A stretch of DNA of 64,000 nucleotides from NCBI GenBank assembly GCA_910588855.1, contig CAJUSR010000008.1, positions 62,001 to 126,000 on the forward strand, read 5' to 3'. Source of the DNA: an uncultured Kineothrix sp. (lineage in GTDB: Bacteria > Bacillota > Clostridia > Lachnospirales > Lachnospiraceae). This document shows positions 51,951-60,520 of the stretch, piece by piece. Position numbers and translations under genes: made by a program. Positions within the stretch are counted from its first letter, which is position 1, and the number at the start of each line of letters is the position of its first letter. The notes under the pieces are model-generated. The model had not been told where the DNA came from. It saw only the letters and a list, made by a program, of their open reading frames with translations, and made no database searches.

Positions 51951-54431
51951 TTATTCCACGGTTTCAATGGAATCCACAATGGCCATCCTTGCGATAGCAC
52001 GTAGCGGGATTGCCGTTGCCAGCAGACAGGCAGCAACAGAAATTACCGCGACTTCAGCAATCGCCCTGACAGGAACGGCAACAAGCCCTAAAGCGTCTGT
52101 CTGTGCCGCCCCCACAAAAATACAGCAAATATAGCCTAACACCGCGCCAACCAGCGATGCGGAAATGCCGTAGTAAGCGCCCTCCCACAGAAATGTCCTA
52201 TAAAGGCTTGCGGCGCTCATTCCAATAGCCCGCTGCATACCAATCTCACCGACACGGGTATGGATATTGCTGTAAACGGTGTTTATGATATTCAGTATAC
52301 CAATAATACCGATAAAGATAATCAGCACCCAGCACAGCATGTTGATTTGTTCAAAGCTCTCTGCCATTTCTTTGATGCTTTGGAGGTAGGAAAGCCAATG
52401 TATTCCCGGATATTCGCCGCACAAGTTGCCCAGCCAGCTTTCAAAAGTATCTGTGTCAGCCTTATCCCGCAGCGTCGGGTATACTTCCGAATAGTTGTCA
52501 TCCCCAATCAATGCACCGTATAATTCATCATTCACTAAGATTTGGACACCGTTTGCAAAGCCGTCATTGTTAATCGTAATCGGCACATCAATCACACCTA
52601 CTACCTGAAGCGGCTTTTCCCCTAACCGGATTGTATCGCCCACACCCAGCTCCGTATGCTGCACCGGTGTATCTCCATAGGAAAAGGGGATGGGATTTTT
52701 GACCAGGCAGCCTGTTCCATCGCCGAGTGCCTGCATATCCTGAGAAGACAAATCCGGCGCACAGCGTTGCAACCGCGCTTCATCCACATTCACAAGCTGT
52801 AAAGTTTCATGGTTCTGCAAAGATAAGTCTGTCGCAAAGGGCGGCGCATCCCCGGCTCCTAGCATAAATACGGAAAGCCGGGTGGTAGAAACGCTTTCTA
52901 CCATGCTATTTTCTTTTAATGTTTCTACAGCTTCCACCGGGATACCGGAAATCTCATTTGTTATTGCGTAATCGCCGATATACATATCCTGAACCGAACT
53001 GCTGACATCAAGCAGCCCTGTAAAGCTCTGCAAGGCAATGAATACGGTAATACTCATAACCAAGGACAGCATGGTAACTACCGTTTTGCCGCGCCCGCGC
53101 TTCAGATTAAGCCATGCATACTCTGCCTCAAAGTTGCGGATTTTGCGGTTTCTTTTTACCCGGCGTTTTATCTTCACAGCTTGCCCCGACATAGCCACAA
53201 CCGGAGATACATGGGATGCGTACCAAGCAACAGGAAAAGCGGCCAACAGGGCAAACAGAAGCGTAACTGCAATACCGGCAAAAAGCATCGGCAGCTTTAC
53301 CGTGCCGGCGGCGCTAATTGCAAGGTTCAATTCTGAAACACTGTTTACCATAAACAAATCGGGATTCAGGACCCCCGTAGCCGCAATCAATACACCTTTT
53401 GCCGACCATGTACCGAGCAGCAGCCCGATGGGGATACCGGCTCCGCAAAGAATCAAAAGCTGTAAGGAAACCAAGCAGTAGATTTGCCCGCGCTCTCCAC
53501 CAATGGCACGAAGCGTTCCGTATTCTTTCACATGCTTTGTAATAGAGATTTTCAAAATGTTGTAAATCACCAGCCCGGCTGCCAGCAAGACCAGTACCCC
53601 CACCAGAATACACGCTGCAGCCATAAAAGAAAACCCTATGCCAATATCGCCGCCTGCCTCTTCGTCATAAGAAATGCCAATCGCATCAAGCAAAATCCAG
53701 TTATATTGGATATATCGTCCGTTTACATTCCATTTCTCTGCCAGTTCATAAACGATGCTCTGAAAATTCTTCTTGTCATAAGTCTTAAAATCCGTGGCAT
53801 AAAGCAGATATTCTTCCGGTAACAGTTCTTCTGCAGTTCCATTTCCGGCAATCCCCTCAACTACACCCGATAGGTAACCGATAGAACTACTTTCCAGAAT
53901 ACCCGTCAATACAAAATCAGCAGAATAATTAAACTCCGGCAGTGACCCGTCCATAACAAGCGCGCATAAATCCAGCGAAATCACATTTCCAACCGCAGCC
54001 TCCAATCCAAGATATTGAAGCGTATCTTCCGACAGTGCAATTTCGCCTGCTTCTTTTGGCAGTTTCCCATCTTTTACGTTCCCAATTGCCGGGTACATGG
54101 ATAATGCGTCGTCATGATATTCCCGAAGATGTAAAGATAAACTGCTGTTGCCTAACGGCATACTGCCCACAAATATTCTATCCCCTACATCATACAGACG
54201 GTTATCTTCATGCAGCTTTTGTGACTGTTCCCTGCCAAGCTGATGAAAGGTTGCATAGCGGTTTCCATTCAGGCTTGCCGCCTGCCCGATACGCATGGAT
54301 TGCAATATCCCGATAGACTGGCCCACCACCGTTGTCATAATCGTGGACATGATAACCGCAACCCAAATCAGGAATGCCGTGATTTTCTGTACTTTCAGTT
54401 CTTTCCATGCAAATGTCAAATAAGATTTCAT
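51951..54431 (-). CDS. FtsX/MacB-like ABC transporter permease
   Basis: About 826 residues. An N-terminal helix (ITAFLIWVAVIMSTIMTTVV), a large outside domain, three helices (FMAAACILVGVLVLLAAGLV and following), a second outside domain after VTMLSLVMSITVFIALQSF, and a final three-helix FtsX domain (LCWVLIIFIGIIGILNIINT; RVGEIGMQRAIGMSAASLYR). The duplicated FtsX layout is that of lipoprotein or antimicrobial-peptide efflux permeases. ATG 54431 has GGAG six bases upstream; ATG 54443 is an alternative. It is the last gene of the RR-HK-ATPase-permease unit. Confidence 0.9.
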   Translation of the reverse strand: MKSYLTFAWKELKVQKITAFLIWVAVIMSTIMTTVVGQSIGILQSMRIGQAASLNGNRYATFHQLGREQSQKLHEDNRLYDVGDRIFVGSMPLGNSSLSLHLREYHDDALSMYPAIGNVKDGKLPKEAGEIALSEDTLQYLGLEAAVGNVISLDLCALVMDGSLPEFNYSADFVLTGILESSSIGYLSGVVEGIAGNGTAEELLPEEYLLYATDFKTYDKKNFQSIVYELAEKWNVNGRYIQYNWILLDAIGISYDEEAGGDIGIGFSFMAAACILVGVLVLLAAGLVIYNILKISITKHVKEYGTLRAIGGERGQIYCLVSLQLLILCGAGIPIGLLLGTWSAKGVLIAATGVLNPDLFMVNSVSELNLAISAAGTVKLPMLFAGIAVTLLFALLAAFPVAWYASHVSPVVAMSGQAVKIKRRVKRNRKIRNFEAEYAWLNLKRGRGKTVVTMLSLVMSITVFIALQSFTGLLDVSSSVQDMYIGDYAITNEISGIPVEAVETLKENSMVESVSTTRLSVFMLGAGDAPPFATDLSLQNHETLQLVNVDEARLQRCAPDLSSQDMQALGDGTGCLVKNPIPFSYGDTPVQHTELGVGDTIRLGEKPLQVVGVIDVPITINNDGFANGVQILVNDELYGALIGDDNYSEVYPTLRDKADTDTFESWLGNLCGEYPGIHWLSYLQSIKEMAESFEQINMLCWVLIIFIGIIGILNIINTVYSNIHTRVGEIGMQRAIGMSAASLYRTFLWEGAYYGISASLVGAVLGYICCIFVGAAQTDALGLVAVPVRAIAEVAVISVAACLLATAIPLRAIARMAIVDSIETVE

Positions 54432-54444
54432 CTTAATCTCCATT

Positions 54445-54527
54445 CCGGAGCGTTTACGCGACGGGGCGACGCATATCTAAATTTGCGTCTGCCACCAGAG
54501 CTTATTTGTGACGCTCCGGCACAAATA
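54445..54527 (-). promoter_or_regulatory. Candidate structured RNA in the ATPase-permease gap
   Basis: In the mRNA a hairpin TATTTGTG-loop-CACAAATA (54527-54503) shows CCGGAGCGT in its loop. The exact complement ACGCTCCGG occurs at 54453-54445, directly before the permease ribosome binding site GGAG. Between them GACGCA/TGCGTC can pair. The loop and the site-proximal strand could form a kissing or alternative helix that controls permease translation. Based on complementarity only. Confidence 0.45.
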
Positions 54528-54561
54528 GCCATGTGATAAAATCATCTATCGAGCTGATTTT

Positions 54562-55236
54562 TCACACTACTGTCACCTCCGAAAGAATGCCGTCCACAAT
54601 TGTAAATTGCCGGTCTGCCATTTCTGCAATATGGCTGTCGTGGGTAATGACAGCAATTGTTTTCCCCATCTTCTTCCATATATTTTGCAGCATTTCCATA
54701 ACTTCGCCGCCGCTTTTGCTGTCCAAATTCCCTGTGGGTTCGTCTGCAAAAATAATATCCGGTTTGGCAATCAGGGCGCGGGCAATGGCTACGCGCTGCT
54801 GCTGGCCTCCGGAAAGCTCATGGGGCAAATGGGCAAGACGTCCACGGATCCCCAGCAAATCCGTAAGCTGCGTTAGATACGCTTCGTCCGGCTGTTTTCT
54901 GTCTAATAGCAAAGGCATAATGATATTTTCCTTTGCGCTCAGGACCGGAAGCAGGTTGAATTGCTGGAAAATGAAGCCGATTCGCCGACGGCGAAAAGCA
55001 GACAGTTCTTTGTCGTTGAAACTATATATATCCTTTCCATCGTATGTGAGACTACCGGAAGTCGGCCCATCCAGCCCGGACAGCAGATGGAGCAAGGTGC
55101 TTTTTCCGCTGCCGGACGGTCCCATAATAGAGATAAAATCGCCGGATGTAATTTTAAGGTTTACCTTATCCAAGGCAACCACACGGCTAATGCCGCTACC
55201 ATAAATTTTTGATAAATCCTTTGCCTCAATGTCCAT
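54562..55236 (-). CDS. ABC transporter ATP-binding protein (MacB/LolD type)
   Basis: 224 residues. Walker A GPSGSGKSTLLHLLSG, signature LSGGQQQRVAIARALI, Walker B IIFADEPTGNLDS and an H-loop AVITHDSH are all present, and the short form fits the LolD/MacB ATPase that energises FtsX-like permeases. AAGGAGAGAG precedes ATG. It lies between the histidine kinase and the permease in the same direction, giving a sensor-controlled exporter unit. Confidence 0.95.
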   Translation of the reverse strand: MDIEAKDLSKIYGSGISRVVALDKVNLKITSGDFISIMGPSGSGKSTLLHLLSGLDGPTSGSLTYDGKDIYSFNDKELSAFRRRRIGFIFQQFNLLPVLSAKENIIMPLLLDRKQPDEAYLTQLTDLLGIRGRLAHLPHELSGGQQQRVAIARALIAKPDIIFADEPTGNLDSKSGGEVMEMLQNIWKKMGKTIAVITHDSHIAEMADRQFTIVDGILSEVTVV

Positions 55237-55295
55237 AAAAAACTCTCTCCTTATTTAATATAAGGAAAGTGTAAAACAGAAATCTCAAAAATCGC

Positions 55296-56489
55296 TCAAG
55301 ATTCCCGGTGTATTTTGAAAGAAGCAATAGCTGTTGCACCATAGCCTTTTCTGTTTTCCAACGTAAGTGTTCCTTCGTGTTTCAGGCATAACATCTGGCT
55401 ACTGTACAATCCCATGCCAAAGTGTCCGGAATCTTCCTTCATCCCCGTTCCCGCAGGCAATGAGCCAAGTACAGAGTCTTGCACACCCATTTGGGGAACG
55501 CTGCAAAGGTCAGATACTTCATAATCTGACGCAGGGTATTTGACTTTTCCAAACGGTTTGGGGCTGTTTCGTATTAATTCCACAGGATACCCGGGACCAT
55601 CGTCCGTAATTGATAACAGTAAAAAGGAATCTTTCCGCTCTAGGCAAATCATGATTTTACTTTTGGCGAACCGGGCCGCATTTCCAATCAGATTTTCTGC
55701 AACAGTCAAAAACAATCCATAATCGAGTTCCATAGTTCCATTATCAGGCCCAGAAACAGACAGCTCCAATGTCCCTGCAAGGATTTTTGCTGTTTCCTCT
55801 AATTCGGAATGCAACAGAAAACAGGAACATTCCTTTCTCCTCACCGGCACTTGTTCTAATCTCTGAATGCTGCTCATGGCTTCCACATACTGTTCTATCC
55901 GCAATGTGTAGCTTTCCATCCTGTCAATGGTTTGTTCATCCGCCATACCCTGCCGCAGTAATTTGACATTCCCCTTTAAGACCGTGATTGGATTGCGTAA
56001 ATCATGGGAAAAGGCGGCGTTTAACCGTCTGCGTTCTTCCGCCTGCCGCCATAGTTCCCGATTTGTTTTCAAAAGTTCTTCCCGCATGGTATCAAAAGCG
56101 GCGCAAAGCTGGCCTAATTCATCATCCGAGTGAACCGGCATAAAAAAGTCAAGATCATGGTTTTGAATCCGTGTAATCCCATCCCAAAGTGCGGCAATCG
56201 GCTGTTTCAATTTGATACGATAATATAAGATGCCGGATAAAGCCAGCCCGCCCATAGGGAGGACGATGCAGGACACCACCTGAATGATACCCAGCACCGA
56301 CAATATGCCTTGTTGGAATGCCGTGGGCGCTTCCAGCTTAATAGTCGAACCGTCTGATAATATTGCTATCCCACCGTTGGGGAAGGTACTGCTAATCGAA
56401 TTGCATACCATAAAGACCAATACTAACATCAGGAGGGCCAGCAAAACGCAGGACCCAGACAGAACGAGAAAAGTTTTCTTTAACTCCAT
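55296..56489 (-). CDS. Sensor histidine kinase
   Basis: About 397 residues. TM1 (LVLSGSCVLLALLMLVLVFMV), a short outside loop of about 35 residues, TM2 (VLGIIQVVSCIVLPMGGLAL), HAMP, HisKA with the phospho-His in NAAFSHDLRNPITVLKGNVK, and HATPase with LIGNAARFAKS, ITDDGPGYP and GHFGMGLYSSQM. The small outer loop suggests sensing in or at the membrane. ATG 56489 follows the regulator stop codon by six bases; a GTG at 56519 that overlaps the regulator gene is the alternative start. It should phosphorylate the regulator at 56495. Confidence 0.9.
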   Translation of the reverse strand: MELKKTFLVLSGSCVLLALLMLVLVFMVCNSISSTFPNGGIAILSDGSTIKLEAPTAFQQGILSVLGIIQVVSCIVLPMGGLALSGILYYRIKLKQPIAALWDGITRIQNHDLDFFMPVHSDDELGQLCAAFDTMREELLKTNRELWRQAEERRRLNAAFSHDLRNPITVLKGNVKLLRQGMADEQTIDRMESYTLRIEQYVEAMSSIQRLEQVPVRRKECSCFLLHSELEETAKILAGTLELSVSGPDNGTMELDYGLFLTVAENLIGNAARFAKSKIMICLERKDSFLLLSITDDGPGYPVELIRNSPKPFGKVKYPASDYEVSDLCSVPQMGVQDSVLGSLPAGTGMKEDSGHFGMGLYSSQMLCLKHEGTLTLENRKGYGATAIASFKIHRES

Positions 56490-56494
56490 GTTTT

Positions 56495-57166
56495 TCAAGC
56501 GTTCCACCGGTAACCGCACCCCCAGACCGTATCAATATAGCTGTGAAGTGTAACAGCAGCCAGTTTCGCCCGGATTTTTCTAATATGTTCCATGACGGTG
56601 CCGCTGCTGCCATCGCTATCCAGCCCCCACACTGCTTCATATATCCGCTCCCGGTCAAATACTTGCCCGGCATGCAATGAAAGCAGTTCCACAATATCAA
56701 ATTCCTTTTTCGATAAAGCAATGGGCTTTCCGGCAACCGTAAGAGTGCGTGCGGAATAGTCAATCGCCAGCTCGCCAAACAAGCGGATTGCCGCCTTATC
56801 CCTGCGCCTCTGCTCCCTTCGCAGGTGCGCCGCAACCCTCGCCCCTAATTCGTCTAAGTCAAAAGGCTTCATGATATAATCATCTGCCCCTGCCTGAAAG
56901 CCAATGATTTTATCAGCAGATTCGACCCTTGCTGTTAAAAAAAGAATAGGGCAGGTAATCAGTTCCCGGATTTTCCGGCACAGGGCCAGCCCGTCCATAT
57001 CCGGCATATTGATGTCGAGTAGAATCAAGTCGGGTTGCCTTGCTAATTTTTGAAGCGCATCATTTCCGCCATAAGCGGCCAGCACTTCGTATTGAGAAGA
57101 AAAGTAGCTTACCATCATATCCACAATTCCCGGCTCATCGTCTACAATAAGAAGCTTTTGTCTCAT
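56495..57166 (-). CDS. OmpR-family response regulator
   Basis: 223 residues. Receiver domain: LLIVDDEPGIVDMMVSYFSS, phospho-Asp in LILLDINMPDMDGLAL, Thr in CPILFLTARVES and Lys in DYIMKPFDLDELGAR. Winged-helix output: LFGELAIDYSARTLTVAGKP, LSKKEFDIVELLSLHAGQVF and GTVMEHIRKIRAKL. GGAGATGATT precedes ATG. First gene of the unit that ends with the FtsX-like permease; the family typically controls resistance to peptides or envelope stress. Confidence 0.94.
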   Translation of the reverse strand: MRQKLLIVDDEPGIVDMMVSYFSSQYEVLAAYGGNDALQKLARQPDLILLDINMPDMDGLALCRKIRELITCPILFLTARVESADKIIGFQAGADDYIMKPFDLDELGARVAAHLRREQRRRDKAAIRLFGELAIDYSARTLTVAGKPIALSKKEFDIVELLSLHAGQVFDRERIYEAVWGLDSDGSSGTVMEHIRKIRAKLAAVTLHSYIDTVWGCGYRWNA

Positions 57167-57252
57167 GCAATCATCTCCATTTGCAGTTTTTAATACTTAT
57201 TATAACAGCCAAATCTCAAAAAACGCTCAAGCTTTCGCTGTTTGGAAAAAGA

Positions 57253-57326
57253 ATCCTGCTTAAAGGATCCTCCGCCTGTGGCGGGCCGTGGTGGCGATAT
57301 ACTCTCCATCCGTCGCAGTGCGATAA
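57253..57326. repeat. Dispersed intergenic repeat of about 74 bp, copy 1
   Basis: Aligns along its length with 58944-59016 (TCCTGCTT at the left, CAGTGCGATAA at the right) with only one gap; most differences are transitions. A short partial third piece (GAATCCTGCT) follows at 57331. It lies in the 194-bp gap between the response regulator and the uracil-DNA glycosylase-like gene. Confidence 0.75.
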
Positions 57327-57360
57327 AAAAGAATCCTGCTGGCGGGAGCTTTCTTGAAAC

Positions 57361-57957
57361 TCATTTCGATATCAGCTTGTACATTGCAGCAATATCCTCA
57401 GAAGCCATTTCAAATTTCGATTTTTCAATCAACAGATTCCTCCCTGTCATGATATAGGATGGTATGATACGGATACCATTATAAAAGATTGCGCTGCTCC
57501 GCAATTTGTAGGTAGAAAGGCCCGGAACCGCATTTTTTCCTGTTTCTTTCCTACTAATCATATTAAAAGCTTTTTTTGCCACATCCCCCATCAGCATGAT
57601 AACTTTCACATTGGGAAACAGTGACAGTTCCCGTTCCAGGTATGGCAGGCTTTTTGCTATGCTTTCCTTTGCAATTGTAGATTCCGTCTTCGGCATTTTT
57701 ACAGCATTGGTAATATAAACCCCTCTATCCAAAATATCCTGAATACTATTTACCTGTATCCCGGCCTTTTGAAACAATGGAATAGTGGTTGACAAATAAG
57801 CAGCTTCTGTTCCCCCGTAGAAATCATCTGCCGCATTCGCGGGCACAATTTCATTTATCATCACTGCCCGTATCGTTTTTGGATTTACTGCTATACAATT
57901 CAATTGAAATTCTTCGCCTCCAACGTTTAACTTTTGTAATTCTTCTTTTACATTCAT
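57361..57957 (-). CDS. Uracil-DNA glycosylase family protein
   Basis: 198 residues of the uracil-DNA glycosylase superfamily. AVMINEIVPANAADDFYGGT corresponds to the family's motif 1 region, VYITNAVKMPKTES to the middle strand, and VKVIMLMGDVAKKAFN plus IIPSYIMTGRN to the later motifs. It would remove a damaged base from DNA, but the exact active-site residues differ from classic Ung, so substrate is uncertain. Its ATG overlaps the stop codon of the WYL regulator gene (ATGA), with GGAGGATACAAG before it, so the two are coupled. Confidence 0.78.
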   Translation of the reverse strand: MNVKEELQKLNVGGEEFQLNCIAVNPKTIRAVMINEIVPANAADDFYGGTEAAYLSTTIPLFQKAGIQVNSIQDILDRGVYITNAVKMPKTESTIAKESIAKSLPYLERELSLFPNVKVIMLMGDVAKKAFNMISRKETGKNAVPGLSTYKLRSSAIFYNGIRIIPSYIMTGRNLLIEKSKFEMASEDIAAMYKLISK

Positions 57958-58871
57958 CTTGTATCCTCCTCGTAATGCTTTATTGCATTTTTATATCTTT
58001 CTATTATCTTTTCTTTTAATGACAATGGATACAATATTGATACCTGATTGCCAAAGGACATAATAAAACCGTATAGCCATTCCGTTTCCGGCAAGGTGAC
58101 ATTTACCCTAATCTCCTGCCCATCCCACTTTATCACATCATCTTCAAAGGTATCATATACCCGATAGCTAACCTCCTTTGGAAAGCTTAATCCTATTTCA
58201 ATAGGGTTTCCCATTTCTTCCATCAAAGAAAATACCGGCCCCTTCCTTTCCGAATGCTTTTTAAAGCGTTGTTCTGTTACCAAAAGTTCTTTCATCCGCG
58301 AAATACGAAACAGCCGATAATCCTTTCTTTTTAAACAAAACGCATACAAATACCATGCTTTATCCTTGTATACCAGCTTTAAAGGCTGGCACCTTCTTCG
58401 GCTGCCCTCTCCTAATGTATTATAATATAGGAACTGGATTTCCTGCTGGTCTAAAATCGAACGTTTCAACCTTTCAAAAAAACACTTTTCCTTTTCGGCA
58501 ATACTTCCCCACCGTGAAAAATCAATTTCTATCCAGTCAGACTCCGGCATCCGGAACGTTGCCTTCAATTTTGACATTACTCCATCCGTATTAGGATACG
58601 GAACAGCAGACAAGCTCTGTACACCGATTAAAATATCCTGCATTTCCTGTTCCGATAACAGTGATTTCTTCAAAACAAAATTATCGACCAAATGGATTCC
58701 ACCGCCATGACCTGTTGTCGTATAAACAGGTATCCCTGCACTGCTCAACATATCAATATCGCGGTAAATAGTCCTTACCGATACTTCAAATCGCTCTGCC
58801 AATTCCGGTGCTGTCGCGGTTCCCTTATCCAGTAAATAATACAAAATTTTAAATAACCTGCTTTCCGGCAT
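57954..58871 (-). CDS. WYL-domain transcriptional regulator (YafY type)
   Basis: About 305 residues. A DeoR-like HTH opens the protein (RLFKILYYLLDKGTATAPEL; FEVSVRTIYRDIDMLSSAGI; TGHGGGIHLVDNF), followed by a WYL domain (YYNTLGEGSRRRCQPLKLVY and DKAWYLYAFCLKRKDYRLFR) and a C-terminal WCX part. WYL regulators bind nucleic-acid-type ligands and often control DNA damage or defence genes, which fits the coupled glycosylase gene. ATG 58871 sits seven bases after GGAGG; ATGs upstream do not. Confidence 0.88.
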   Translation of the reverse strand: MPESRLFKILYYLLDKGTATAPELAERFEVSVRTIYRDIDMLSSAGIPVYTTTGHGGGIHLVDNFVLKKSLLSEQEMQDILIGVQSLSAVPYPNTDGVMSKLKATFRMPESDWIEIDFSRWGSIAEKEKCFFERLKRSILDQQEIQFLYYNTLGEGSRRRCQPLKLVYKDKAWYLYAFCLKRKDYRLFRISRMKELLVTEQRFKKHSERKGPVFSLMEEMGNPIEIGLSFPKEVSYRVYDTFEDDVIKWDGQEIRVNVTLPETEWLYGFIMSFGNQVSILYPLSLKEKIIERYKNAIKHYEEDTR

Positions 58872-58943
58872 TTCCATCCCTCCTATCTTATCATTATGAA
58901 CCAACTAACCTGACAAGGTATGGCAAGTTTCAAAAATTTTTAT

Positions 58944-59016
58944 TTCCTGCTTGCAGGATTCTCTGCCTGCGGCGGGTCGCGGCAGTGACATGCTCCCCTC
59001 CGCCACAGTGCGATAA
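58944..59016. repeat. Dispersed intergenic repeat, copy 2 of the 57253 element
   Basis: 73 bp that align with 57253-57326. Both copies flank the coupled UDG-WYL pair, in the same orientation about 1.7 kb apart. Confidence 0.75.
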
Positions 59017-59047
59017 TTGCTTTTTACTATATGGGAAATTCGGAGAA

Positions 59048-59128
59048 TTTTCCTATATGGTCAAAAAGTGTCTTCGACACTTCATGAAGAACCTTCGGTT
59101 CTTCCTCAATCTACGCCTTCTGGCAAAG
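59048..59128. repeat. Dispersed intergenic repeat, copy B of the 22648 element
   Basis: TTTCCTATATGGTCAAAAAG, the hairpin AAGTGTCTTCGACACTT, then TACGCCTTCTGGCAAAGG, in the same order as at 22648-22720. An extra hairpin (AAGAACC-TTC-GGTTCTT) is inserted between the two shared hairpins. Confidence 0.75.
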
Positions 59129-59149
59129 GGCTTTCCTATAAGGCAAGGA

Positions 59150-59177
59150 AAGCCCCGAAGAATTGGCTTCTTGGGGC
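59150..59177 (-). terminator. Terminator-like hairpin
   Basis: On the minus strand AGCCCCAAGAA, a five-base loop, TTCTTCGGGGCT (one bulged C), then TTTCCTT. It lies 14 bp after the pentapeptide remnant on the same strand. Confidence 0.45.
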
Positions 59178-59190
59178 TGTAGGAAACGAT

Positions 59191-59301
59191 AGTGCCTCTT
59201 AAGTCTGCTTCCTTTAAACTTATACCTCGCAAACCCGCCCTGTTTAAATCTGCGCTATCAAAATATGCACCATTTAAATTAGAGTTCCACAATTTGGCAT
59301 C
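59191..59301 (-). pseudogene. Pentapeptide-repeat protein remnant
   Basis: A minus-strand frame reads about seven pentapeptides (LWNSN, LNGAYFDSADLNRAGLRG, ISLKEADLRG), the A(D/N)LxX pattern of right-handed quadrilateral helix proteins. A TAG stops the frame on the upstream side and there is no start codon with a ribosome binding site, so it is a fragment of a lost gene. Confidence 0.6.
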
Positions 59302-59590
59302 CTATAATATCCCTTAACCTGACACATAAAAGCATCATACTGTCAAAAAAACGCTTCCAATCCTAGACTCCTGCATCTTTTCTACATCTGTTTCCGGGTA
59401 GAGGACGGCAAGTAAGAATCACTTTTCAATTCTTTCATATCCGAAATACATTTCGGTAGTTAATTCAAAAAGCTCCACTTTAGATTCTAATTGCTAATAA
59501 TTCCGTTTATTATATCCTATCCTGTCGAAAAAAAACCAAATATGATATACTATAAATTATGAAATATAGCTTAGAAGGGGAAACATATTT

Positions 59591-60127
59591 ATGAAAATAG
59601 ATTTTAATACTATATTTGCAAATTTTACTCAAAATACTAATTTAGCATCAATAACAGCATTAATTTCAATTGTTACAGCCCTACTTACATTTTCCAATTT
59701 AATTATTAAAAAAACACAATCAATAATTTTTTTAATTATGAAAAGAAAACTAAAAAAATTCCAATATAAAGAGTTAAAGTTTGAAGTTGATGCTGCAACA
59801 AAAAAATCCCTAAAATACTATGTTTCAACGAGAGGACAAGATATTGATCCCTGCAATGACGAAGAAAAAGTAAATAATAACTCATATGAGTCTGAGGAAT
59901 TGATTCCATTTTTGATGAAAAAAAATTTTGAAAAAAATCGGAATAAGTATTATATTATTTTGGCAGCTTCCGGCATGGGAAAAACAACTTTTTTACTTAA
60001 ATTATTTTTATCTTATTATAAAAAAATTTTCAGAAAATATAATATAAAATTTATGCCACTGTTTAAAGATAATATATGTGAAGAAATATATAAACTTGTA
60101 GGATTACAATACATGTGTTACAACTGA
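59591..60127 (+). CDS. Truncated membrane-linked P-loop NTPase (STAND/NACHT-like N-terminus)
   Basis: 178 residues, very AT-rich. One membrane helix near residues 19-40 (ASITALISIVTALLTFSNLI) is followed by a basic stretch and then YYIILAASGMGKTTFLLKLF, a Walker A motif of NACHT/STAND type, with the next strand IKFMPLFKDNICEEIYKL. The frame stops soon after, well short of the Walker B and sensor regions, and a transposase fragment begins 83 bp on. Full-length relatives with a membrane helix before the NTPase occur in defence-type systems. Probably a gene cut by mobile DNA. A GGGGAAAC ribosome binding site is intact. Confidence 0.65.
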   Translation: MKIDFNTIFANFTQNTNLASITALISIVTALLTFSNLIIKKTQSIIFLIMKRKLKKFQYKELKFEVDAATKKSLKYYVSTRGQDIDPCNDEEKVNNNSYESEELIPFLMKKNFEKNRNKYYIILAASGMGKTTFLLKLFLSYYKKIFRKYNIKFMPLFKDNICEEIYKLVGLQYMCYN

Positions 60128-60210
60128 ATATTTAAAAAGCAGAGATACCTGATTCTGTGTTATAATTTAATCGCCAAACCAAAATCGAACCAGACAAAAG
60201 GTATTTCCGC

Positions 60211-60520
60211 ATGGCAAGTATAACACAGGATATAAAGTATCGTCTATCACTTATTAAATACGCTGAGAAATATAGGGTTTCCAAAGCTGCCATCCAATAT
60301 AAAACCAGCAAGCAGTATATCTACCGCTGGAAACGTCGTTTTGACGGCTCCTTTGAATCCCACCACCCTAACCAGCACATCCCTTCTGAAATCAAGCTTA
60401 TCCTTGATATGCGGAAACACAACCCTGATGCCGACCTGGTCATTTTCTTGGTAAAGCTGATGCAGCGTGGCTACTCCCGCTTAGATGAAACATACCTTAT
60501 CAGTCAACGCCATGTTAAAT
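60211..60520 (+). mobile_element. Transposase fragment (IS481-like helix-turn-helix part)
   Basis: The frame starts MASITQDIKYRLSLIKYAEK, then SKAAIQYKTSKQYIYRWKRR, SHHPNQHIPSEIKLILDMRK and KLMQRGYSRL, the DNA-binding start of an IS481-like transposase. The DDE catalytic part is missing: after about residue 95 the frame runs into sequence that belongs to the minus-strand permease remnant. Upstream (60128-60210) is a TTATAAT -10-like box and the likely left end of the element. Not functional. Confidence 0.75.

Larger units (their letters stand above)
58872..59590. other. Gene-poor region with repeats and remnants
   Basis: 719 bp with no intact gene. It holds the second copies of both dispersed repeats, a hairpin terminator-like element and a pentapeptide-repeat remnant, each listed separately. 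Nothing is recognised in 59305-59590 apart from the AGGGGAAAC ribosome binding site of the next gene. Confidence 0.6.
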
